Shown piece by piece: positions 32,277 through 38,146 of a DNA stretch of 38,146 nt. The DNA comes from a virus. Below the pieces are notes generated by a model. That model was not told the origin of the DNA and did not search any database. It saw only the letters and a list, made by a program, of their open reading frames with translations. Position 1 is the stretch's first letter, and each line of letters starts with the position of its first letter. The position numbers and the translations under genes were made by a program. The stretch spans positions 1-38,146 of IMG/VR virus record IMGVR_UViG_3300030060_001692. One strand, given 5' to 3'.

Positions 32277-32460
32277 TCATTACTGCATGTTTACCAAGTT
32301 CGACCAGTCCAAGTATTGAATGGAATGGCCCTTCAAACGCAACAGTCACATCCTCGACATCATGCGTCCGATTACTTGCAGCTAAGAAGACCATAGTATC
32401 ATGGCGTTTCCTTAGCTCTTTTAATAAGTTAGGTGTAGGTATGTACTCTAAAGGTTCCAT
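32239..32460 (-). CDS. Small hypothetical protein (73 aa)
   Basis: Not firmly recognised. It reads as a small alpha/beta protein (LLKELRKRHDTMVFLAASNRTHDVEDVTVAFEGP) with an acidic end. The ATG at 32460 overlaps the stop of the homing endonuclease gene (TGATG). It lies between polymerase and exonuclease genes, so a replication-linked role is possible but not shown. Confidence 0.65.
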   Translation of the reverse strand: MEPLEYIPTPNLLKELRKRHDTMVFLAASNRTHDVEDVTVAFEGPFHSILGLVELGKHAVMNGISDDENGPSD

Positions 32461-32864
32461 CAGTACCTCAACTTTCTTAGATGGGACAGCCGATCAACCT
32501 GTGATTGCCTCATGGCTGAGTTACTTGGATATTTACCAGCATGCACAACAATCTTAGCCTGTGCATCTTTGTACTTTAGATAAGGAATAATCAGGTTTAA
32601 TACTCTCACTGCACTCTGCCCATATAACGACCATCTGAACACTGAAGCACCTTTACGTTGATAGGTAGTCACTCGACCACCTACTAACTGAGCAGGTACA
32701 TAGGCCAGACTAGGGGTGACTGATTCAACCTGAACTATAGGCGTAGTTATGAAACTCACGTATCCCTCACCATCAACAATACCTGCAAGCCAAGCCAACT
32801 CAATGTGTGTCGGCCCAACTGTTTCCGATCTTAAACTCTCCGTCGAGGGGGCATCGGAAGTCAT
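32460..32864 (-). CDS. LAGLIDADG homing endonuclease
   Basis: The 134-aa protein contains AWLAGIVDGEGYVSF (about 24-38), a clear LAGLIDADG motif, with the expected later pattern (VFRWSLYGQSAVRVLNLIIPYLKYKDAQAKIV) of a single-motif enzyme that works as a dimer. Such enzymes cut a specific DNA site to spread their own gene. The frame is open up to 33005, but the ATG at 32864 is the first that leaves a normal-size domain; it lies inside the DNA polymerase gene (65-base overlap) and has no Shine-Dalgarno sequence, so translation is probably coupled. It is free-standing: the polymerase gene has no visible intron. Confidence 0.85.
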   Translation of the reverse strand: MTSDAPSTESLRSETVGPTHIELAWLAGIVDGEGYVSFITTPIVQVESVTPSLAYVPAQLVGGRVTTYQRKGASVFRWSLYGQSAVRVLNLIIPYLKYKDAQAKIVVHAGKYPSNSAMRQSQVDRLSHLRKLRY

Positions 32865-34626
32865 AGGGTTGACCGCATTCACGCATGGCTTGTACCGCAA
32901 TCCGTCCGACATTGTGAGCCTCACTTTCCATTGCCTCAAATTGTACTTCATCATGAACATGCATGACTTGCTGGGCGAATACTCCGTCAGCTTTGATCTT
33001 CTCATTCATGAGGATCGTTGCCTTCTTCATAAGTATACTACCAGCAGATTGCAGTAGCAGGTTGAGTGCGGAGTGTTCTGATCTAATAGGTAGCCTACGT
33101 CCGTCAATAGCAGGCAACCAATCTTGAGTTTTAAGTCTGTTACTTATGGCTGACTTAAGACGCTTGAGTGCTGGAATACCATTCTCCAACATCTCCTTCA
33201 TAGTACGCCCTTCTCGTCTGCCGCCACCTACTAACCGGCCAACAAGCACATCACCAGCCCCATAAAGAGTGGCGTACATAATACCTTTACCTGCTGATCT
33301 AGACACTTTCATCTTGTCAGCATTGAACTGGTGTATGTCACCTTCCATGATTACTGATGCATACTCACCGTCATCCCACCTTGCTAGATAGTGAGCAAGA
33401 CAACGTAGTTCTAGTCCTGACATATCACATCCAACCATGACCATACCGGGAGTAGGCTTGAATAGTGACCTACATTCTTCACCATAAGGTGAGCCAATCG
33501 CAGGTACTTGGGCTAGATTTGGACGAGCATGCGAACACCTACTTGACACTGTACCTATGGTGTTTACATGGCCATGTATTCTTCCATCTCTTGATGCCCT
33601 GATCCATGACTCCTTGCCATCACTGAGCTGACCAATCCTCTTACATATAGTTAAGTAACGTGATAGTACCTTCGCTTCTTTATAGGGTAGATCCCCCAAT
33701 ACTGTTTCATCTACCTTAGCCCTACCATCACCAGTCATCTCAGTAGGTTTCCATCCATACTTCTTTATGAGGGCATTGGCAATCTGCATACGACTGCCGG
33801 GGTTGAAGGGGACTACTCTCTTCTTAAGTGGCCCCGGTATTAATCGACGCTGGACACTGTAGGGTGCATCCTTCTTACGTAGATACTTGGCATTGTTCTC
33901 AGGGTCAGTGTAGAACTGAGGTGTCTTCATCGGCTCCTCTTGGGCAGGGAAGATCTGCTGGAGTTCTGCTTCAATCTTTGTCTTCTCACCGATGAGTGAC
34001 GCATGCAGTGTAAAAGCAGCCTCCTCATCAAATTCGACACCAGTGGCTTCTTGTTCAAGGATGATGTCTCGGAAGTCACGTTCCATTTCATACACTTCTT
34101 CATTGAATGTATCCTCAATCAAGTGCCATAACTTAGTGTTGACTCTCACATCCTGCTGACAGTAAGTAGCCATTTCCTCAGTGAATACTGACCAATCTGT
34201 TTGCTTACCAAAGTCACCCTTATGTGCTCCAAGTCTGTGGCCCCATGCTTCAAGTGAGTATCGTCCTCTCAAGTTGGTAGGCATGTTCTGGTTCTGGAAG
34301 TCTGTCCTCATAATATCTGGAGCCATTATTCTGCTGGCCAGTAGGGTGTCAACAGTGGCAGCATTATTCAGATTAAGTGATGGGTACAGCTTCTCCAATG
34401 CAGGGATGTCAAACTTATCTATGTTGTGACCAATCAATCTATCAGCAAGACTTAGCTGGGCAAGGGCAGTCTTAATGTCCTTACCCTTACCATAACTGTC
34501 TGAGTAAATCTCTTCATCACCTGTGTCAGGATTAAGGATAGCAATACAGTGAACTACTTCAAGATCACTGAGTTCATCCCAGTCCATGATTGCGTTAGTT
34601 TCAATATCAAATATCAGTTGGTACAT
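32800..34626 (-). CDS. Family A DNA polymerase (T7 gp5-like)
   Basis: Replicative polymerase with proofreading. The 608-aa protein has the exonuclease motifs FDIET (D7, E9), GHNIDKFD (about 65-72) and YCQQDVRVN, and the polymerase motifs A (VGCDMSGLELR), B (RSAGKGIMYATLYGAG) and C (HVHDEVQFE, H558-D559-E560). It is about 95 residues shorter than T7 gp5, so the thioredoxin-binding insertion may be reduced or absent. The start at 34626 is chosen over 34632 because GGAGA then has spacing. Its last 65 bases also encode the start of the homing endonuclease. Confidence 0.97.
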   Translation of the reverse strand: MYQLIFDIETNAIMDWDELSDLEVVHCIAILNPDTGDEEIYSDSYGKGKDIKTALAQLSLADRLIGHNIDKFDIPALEKLYPSLNLNNAATVDTLLASRIMAPDIMRTDFQNQNMPTNLRGRYSLEAWGHRLGAHKGDFGKQTDWSVFTEEMATYCQQDVRVNTKLWHLIEDTFNEEVYEMERDFRDIILEQEATGVEFDEEAAFTLHASLIGEKTKIEAELQQIFPAQEEPMKTPQFYTDPENNAKYLRKKDAPYSVQRRLIPGPLKKRVVPFNPGSRMQIANALIKKYGWKPTEMTGDGRAKVDETVLGDLPYKEAKVLSRYLTICKRIGQLSDGKESWIRASRDGRIHGHVNTIGTVSSRCSHARPNLAQVPAIGSPYGEECRSLFKPTPGMVMVGCDMSGLELRCLAHYLARWDDGEYASVIMEGDIHQFNADKMKVSRSAGKGIMYATLYGAGDVLVGRLVGGGRREGRTMKEMLENGIPALKRLKSAISNRLKTQDWLPAIDGRRLPIRSEHSALNLLLQSAGSILMKKATILMNEKIKADGVFAQQVMHVHDEVQFEAMESEAHNVGRIAVQAMRECGQPYDFRCPLDGEFKIGNSWADTH

Positions 34627-34804
34627 AACCATTCTCCATTAACCAGTCTCTAAGCACTGGGTCTGCAACCAATGCTTCTTTCAGTTTAGGGAGGATCAAA
34701 TACTCACCCTCGTACTTCACCCTTTTAGGGCACTCTTGTTTCCCAGTTATCTTTGACAACTCGTGGGCAACATCTATCCAGCTACTTTTACCGTTGCGTT
34801 TCAT
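34607..34804 (-). CDS. Small hypothetical protein between helicase and polymerase (65 aa)
   Basis: Not recognised. The 65-aa protein begins MKRNGKSSWIDVAHELSKITGKQECPKRVKYEG and ends DWLMENGYVP. The start at 34804 lies inside the end of the primase-helicase gene (17-base overlap); the frame is open to 34837, but the extra part lies entirely in that gene. The stop overlaps the DNA polymerase start. The place between gp4- and gp5-like genes suggests a replication accessory role, without proof. Confidence 0.65.
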   Translation of the reverse strand: MKRNGKSSWIDVAHELSKITGKQECPKRVKYEGEYLILPKLKEALVADPVLRDWLMENGYVPTDI

Positions 34805-36371
34805 CGAATGGGCTGCTGTATTCGTGTAGGCGACCAATGGTCGGGTTATATTCTAAGGTTGCACACACCCCAGTGATGCCTGCATATCTATTCTTGAGTA
34901 CACGCACAGTCGTATTCATTGCTTCCAACTGATCTTGTTGGTTGCGCTCACATCCAAGTACACTGTCACTGAGTTGGCCAATAGCTGAAGAGCCACGCAG
35001 TTGACTGAGTGATGTTGCTGCACCTTCCTCGTGACCACGCCCATCAGGACGCTTGAGGTGAGATACCAGCACACAATGTATATCGGTTTCTTCTACCAAA
35101 CTTCTTAACTTTGTCATGGTATTGTCGATCATCCTACGCTCATCACCCTCTGCTAGTGCAGACACAAGGATGGATAGGTGGTCGATGAATATGAACTTAC
35201 ATCCAAGTCCCTTACACATGTACCTGACTTGGCCAAGTAATCGTGATGGGTCTTGACTACCCCAGTGGTCGTATAACACCAAGTTGCCATCACCCATTAC
35301 CTCATCGAATGCTTGCTTCTTCTCCTCATCAGATACATCAGGCATGCTGGTATGTGGGATGTTCATGTGAATAGCCATCAGGCATTCAGCAGTCTTCTTC
35401 ACTGACTCTTCAAGTGCTATGTATCCAACCTTATGTCCGTCACGTACTAAGGTGTAGGCTAGTTCACGACATACGGATGACTTACCGATACCTGTACCAG
35501 CAGTAATAGTCACCAGCTCACCGCCACGCATACCCATTAGTGATTGGTTGAAACCTTCCCAAGGGTAGGGCACTGACCAACCACTCTCATCCTTGTTGAT
35601 GTGATCCCAAAGCTCATCACCTGACACAACACCATCAGGTCTGAATGTCTTAGCCTGCCAGATAGCTTGGGTTAGTTGCTCATGCTTGCCTTTAATTATA
35701 CATTCATTAGGATCATTCTCGGGTAGGCCATGAACAATCTTACACTTACCCGGTGTCAGTAAGTGAGCACATGAGTTTGCTGCTGCCTTGCCTGCTTCAT
35801 CCTGATCGAAGCACAATATAATTTCTTGGAATGTCTCAAGCCACTCAATACTTCGAGTGATAGCTTTGCTTGCAGATGCAGCACCATTAGGTATGGATAC
35901 TACTGGCCACTTGTTGCCGAACACTTGACTGACTGACAGTGCATCAATCTCACCTTCGCATACAACAACACGCTTACCATTGGTTTCCCAGAGGTGCTCA
36001 CCAAACAAGTTAATAGACTTAGGTTCACCTAGCCAAGTGAAATTCTTATTGGCATTGCGTAACTTCTGAGCACGAAGTACACCTTTCCTGTCATGGTAGT
36101 TCGCAACCTGAACACGCTGGCCATTGTAAACACCTTGGCCATACTTCCACTTCTTGCATGTTTCTAAATTAAGACCCCGCTTCGTCAGCGGTATGTAGTC
36201 CACTTCAATCAATCCCATATCAGTTGTCTCCATACTATATGTGTCTGCCTGCTTATCTCCTTGATAGCCGCAACCGGGAGTAAAACAGTACTTCGATCCA
36301 TCCGAATAGACAGCTAGATTATTTCTGCTGCCACATTTATTGCACGGCTCATGTCGTACAAACTCACCCAT
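34788..36371 (-). CDS. Primase-helicase (T7 gp4-like)
   Basis: Bifunctional replication enzyme. The 527-aa protein has an N-terminal zinc ribbon (C10, C13, C29, C34), a Toprim primase domain (VVCEGEIDALS with E139, and LCFDQDEAG with D189 and D191) and a RecA-like helicase domain with Walker A GTGIGKSS (292-299), Walker B FIFIDHLSIL and a later VLVSHLKRPDG. Length is close to T7 gp4 (566 aa). The ATG at 36371 overlaps the RusA-like gene stop (ATGGGTGA). Confidence 0.97.
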   Translation of the reverse strand: MGEFVRHEPCNKCGSRNNLAVYSDGSKYCFTPGCGYQGDKQADTYSMETTDMGLIEVDYIPLTKRGLNLETCKKWKYGQGVYNGQRVQVANYHDRKGVLRAQKLRNANKNFTWLGEPKSINLFGEHLWETNGKRVVVCEGEIDALSVSQVFGNKWPVVSIPNGAASASKAITRSIEWLETFQEIILCFDQDEAGKAAANSCAHLLTPGKCKIVHGLPENDPNECIIKGKHEQLTQAIWQAKTFRPDGVVSGDELWDHINKDESGWSVPYPWEGFNQSLMGMRGGELVTITAGTGIGKSSVCRELAYTLVRDGHKVGYIALEESVKKTAECLMAIHMNIPHTSMPDVSDEEKKQAFDEVMGDGNLVLYDHWGSQDPSRLLGQVRYMCKGLGCKFIFIDHLSILVSALAEGDERRMIDNTMTKLRSLVEETDIHCVLVSHLKRPDGRGHEEGAATSLSQLRGSSAIGQLSDSVLGCERNQQDQLEAMNTTVRVLKNRYAGITGVCATLEYNPTIGRLHEYSSPFDETQR

Positions 36372-36762
36372 ATTCAGTTACCTCCAGTTCAATACGAGGT
36401 TCATCTCCATATTCTTTCCGTGCAAGCACGCTAATTATCTGGTCATCATCGAACCATAGGATTCTGTTTAGAACATCCAATGTCTTTAGATAGTTATCAA
36501 TGTCCCCACGAGGAGCGACCTTCTTTGTCTTCTTCGGACGAGGACAGAAGAAGGTCACATCCAAGTGTAAGGGGCCACTGAATGGCAGAAGTTCAGAGAG
36601 TTCAATACCACTGAGAAACTCTTCTGACTCTGTTCTAAACCTAGTATAGTTCTTTCCGTAATACACATGGCCTCGCCTAGTCACCCGAGGGCGTGAAGCA
36701 GGGACAGGTTTAACGGGAAGAGTAAACTCAAAAGTCGCTGTCGTGGAGAGGTTCTTCGTCAT
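36364..36762 (-). CDS. RusA-like Holliday junction resolvase
   Basis: The 132-aa protein matches the RusA endodeoxyribonuclease family: LPVKPVPASRPRVTRRG near the start, then PRGDIDNYLKTLDVLNRILWFDDDQ with D87, D89 and D105-107, and ARKEYGDEP. It resolves branched DNA. T7 has the unrelated endonuclease I (gp3) at this place. The start at 36762 (MTKNL) gives the usual family length; the frame is open to 36870 but that part overlaps the SSB gene. Confidence 0.92.
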   Translation of the reverse strand: MTKNLSTTATFEFTLPVKPVPASRPRVTRRGHVYYGKNYTRFRTESEEFLSGIELSELLPFSGPLHLDVTFFCPRPKKTKKVAPRGDIDNYLKTLDVLNRILWFDDDQIISVLARKEYGDEPRIELEVTEYG

Positions 36763-37333
36763 CAGTTGATGTATCTTCCTTGTCTTCTGCGACAAATCCA
36801 TCAACCTTGTCAAAACCAAACGAGTCAAAGTCTTGACCACCAAACTCTTTGAGATCAATAACCTGAACACTCTTCAGTAGGAGTGTGATACCTGCACCAA
36901 GTGCCGGACTGAACCAAGGATTGATGTCATATCCAACCTTGATTGTGCTGCCGCTACCGATTGAAATATCATCAGGTTTAATCATTCCACCACGACTGTC
37001 AAAGATGACTGGACGTTGTGCCCACTTCGCACCGGGCTTACCTGCCTGTGCTTTCAATGTAAACTTGAACTCAATCTCACCAGTAGGTACACCATCTTCT
37101 TCGACATGAGTTACAGAAAGAGGATGCTTCTTAACAGTCTTGCCCTGCTTCTTCTGTTCAAGATCATGATGCTCATCGTGGATCTGTTCAATGTGTTGAA
37201 GGAACTTACCACCTTCGACAGCATCTAGTCTGAGCTTTGTCTCATATGTCCCTTCAGGGTTGAATTTGGTTTCAGGTTTCGAGATCTTTGGCCAGACCGC
37301 TTTACCTGCTGGTGATGCATATTTCTTTGCCAT
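36728..37333 (-). CDS. Single-stranded DNA-binding protein (T7 gp2.5-like)
   Basis: The 201-aa protein starts MAKKYASPAGKAVWPKISKPETKF and contains KVGYDINPWFSPALGAGITL, both typical of gp2.5-type SSB in marine T7-like phages. It ends in a long acidic tail closing with HDSDF, the feature by which gp2.5 contacts the polymerase and helicase. It follows the RNA polymerase stop by 12 bases and overlaps the RusA-like gene by 35 bases. Confidence 0.92.
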   Translation of the reverse strand: MAKKYASPAGKAVWPKISKPETKFNPEGTYETKLRLDAVEGGKFLQHIEQIHDEHHDLEQKKQGKTVKKHPLSVTHVEEDGVPTGEIEFKFTLKAQAGKPGAKWAQRPVIFDSRGGMIKPDDISIGSGSTIKVGYDINPWFSPALGAGITLLLKSVQVIDLKEFGGQDFDSFGFDKVDGFVAEDKEDTSTDDEEPLHDSDF

Positions 37334-37345
37334 TGTTTATTCCTT

Positions 37346-38146
37346 TCAGGAAAAGTAGTAGTGAGCCTGTTGAACCAGCGATATATCAAGATCGCCTTGG
37401 GGTGGTGGCTCGGGTAGTTCCACCCCAGATGGTACTAAATAGTTCAGTTCGTTGTAAGTATCTCTGAGGACATTCCCACAAAATAAATTAACTGTTGCTT
37501 GTCTTGCTGCTCCACCCATGACTGGGACATTAGGTGCATGCACTTCATAGTTATCGTGAACCATCAGATAGTCATTCACTCCACCGTTGAGTGCAATGTT
37601 GATTGACTCACCCAGTAGTCCACCCATACCGTCAAGACTATGTACCCAGTTAGGGGCCATTGAGTTGACTGACTTTCTCTTGGATGGTTCACCGTTGTCT
37701 TGACGAATACGTGTCTGTCTAATCACCCCAAACACAGCAGTCTTGATGTTGAGATGTGATTGCTTCTCATAATGCATACGTACTGGCAGACCAAGAGGTG
37801 TTGTCCATTGAGGAACAATGTCATTTTCGATACAGATGGCAGCAACATCTTGCAGCCACTCCATGCCTTGTCGTGCTGCATGTACTGACATACCTATTGC
37901 TTCCCAGATCTGTTCACCTAGCCAGTTACATGGCTTGTAAGTCTCATCACCGAAAGGGTTCTCTTTACCCTTCTTTAGTTCGGCATAGAACCACTCAGCC
38001 GTGTAGTTTTTACAGGAGAAAAGTTTAGATCCATATGGCTGGGTCATCGTCTGTCTCTTGACTGACTTACGGTCAAGTCCAAACTCACGCCAGCCTGCTG
38101 CATACTCATGATTACTGTTCTCAATAATCTTCAAGGTCTGGTCAGC
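37346..38146 (-). CDS. Single-subunit T7-like RNA polymerase, C-terminal part
   Basis: This is the downstream part of the polymerase whose start is at 1683. It carries KRQTMTQPYGS (K558 and Y566 in full-length numbering, with the same 8-residue spacing as T7 K631 and Y639), TPLGLPVRMHYEKQ, APNWVHSLDG, and LMVHDNYE with H725-D726, matching T7 H811-D812. The catalytic pair would be D491 and D726. The protein ends in YYFS, recalling the aromatic FAFA end of the T7 enzyme. A methionine at 38134 is internal and not the start. SSB follows 12 bases downstream, so replication genes directly follow the polymerase. Confidence 0.96.
   Translation of the reverse strand, partial: ADQTLKIIENSNHEYAAGWREFGLDRKSVKRQTMTQPYGSKLFSCKNYTAEWFYAELKKGKENPFGDETYKPCNWLGEQIWEAIGMSVHAARQGMEWLQDVAAICIENDIVPQWTTPLGLPVRMHYEKQSHLNIKTAVFGVIRQTRIRQDNGEPSKRKSVNSMAPNWVHSLDGMGGLLGESINIALNGGVNDYLMVHDNYEVHAPNVPVMGGAARQATVNLFCGNVLRDTYNELNYLVPSGVELPEPPPQGDLDISLVQQAHYYFS
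38049..38146. repeat. Terminal overlap of assembly, right copy
   Basis: Exact copy of bases 2-99. The unique genome is therefore about 38,047 bp. The only difference at the edge (t at base 1, c at 38048) falls on the third position of a threonine codon (ACA or ACG) and is silent. Confidence 0.95.

Noticed and set aside
32865-33005. Longer N-terminus for the LAGLIDADG gene (181 aa)
   Set aside because: The extra part is entirely inside the DNA polymerase gene and has no family similarity. The start at 32864 gives a normal domain size.
1-38146. CRISPR array, tRNA or rRNA genes
   Set aside because: No regularly spaced repeats and no cloverleaf or rRNA-like segment were found by reading both strands. 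This was by eye, without a covariance search.

Overview
The window looks like one complete genome of a T7-like podovirus (Autographiviridae type), seen as a circularised assembly. Every gene I can support lies on the minus strand, so genetic order runs from high to low coordinates. The first and last bases overlap by 98 identical bases (2-99 and 38049-38146). Joining the two ends restores one continuous 794-codon single-subunit RNA polymerase gene, cut by the window ends, and gives a unique length of about 38,047 bp. The gene content (integrase just upstream of the RNA polymerase, RusA-type nuclease, gp8 to gp19 T7-style virion genes, many tiny basic proteins) resembles marine podoviruses of Gram-negative bacteria. 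The lipoprotein and transglycosylase also suggest a Gram-negative host. The host itself cannot be named from the sequence.

Layout in transcription order. (1) 8684-8057 is a gene-free stretch between the last late gene and the first early gene, and is probably where the physical ends of the linear virion DNA lie. (2) 8056-2740 is the early block: about a dozen small unknown genes, a DUF932 protein beside a cysteine-rich partner, and a small lytic transglycosylase. It is interrupted by a 629-bp non-coding stretch (7104-7732) full of short inverted repeats, and by two Rho-independent terminators (7140-7164 and 3993-4033). (3) 2726-1701 is a complete tyrosine integrase, followed at once by the RNA polymerase (1683-1, continuing 38146-37346). 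(4) 37333-31512 is DNA metabolism: SSB, RusA-like nuclease, primase-helicase, DNA polymerase, a LAGLIDADG homing endonuclease at the polymerase 3' end, and a 5'-3' exonuclease. A MazG-like/DUF1599 protein follows. (5) 30997-26719 is head assembly: a proline-rich protein, portal, scaffold and major capsid protein, with a probable lysis cassette (two-TM holin candidate, small membrane protein, overlapping lipoprotein) placed between scaffold and capsid. A strong UUCG-loop terminator follows the capsid gene, where T7 has T-phi. (6) 26643-13112 is tail tube A and B, internal virion proteins, tail fibre and an accessory tail protein. (7) 13103-8685 is packaging and small proteins: small and large terminase, single-TM proteins, a Flp-pilin-like peptide and a run of lysine/arginine-rich proteins.

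How it works together (inference from T7 biology): host RNA polymerase would transcribe the early block, integrase and phage RNA polymerase. The phage polymerase would then transcribe replication, head, tail and packaging genes. The integrase suggests a temperate or formerly temperate life style, although no attP core could be recognised. Genes are very tightly coupled, with many ATGA, TAATG and TGATG stop/start overlaps, and these overlaps decide many of the start codons given here.

Most notable points: the lysis-like cassette inside the head module; the LAGLIDADG gene overlapping the DNA polymerase gene; a pilin-like peptide next to the large terminase; a family of hairpins with TACGC(T) loops in the early region; a terminator loop complementary over 12 nt to a ribosome binding site 3 kb upstream; and diverged repeats and G-tracts flanking the presumed genome end.
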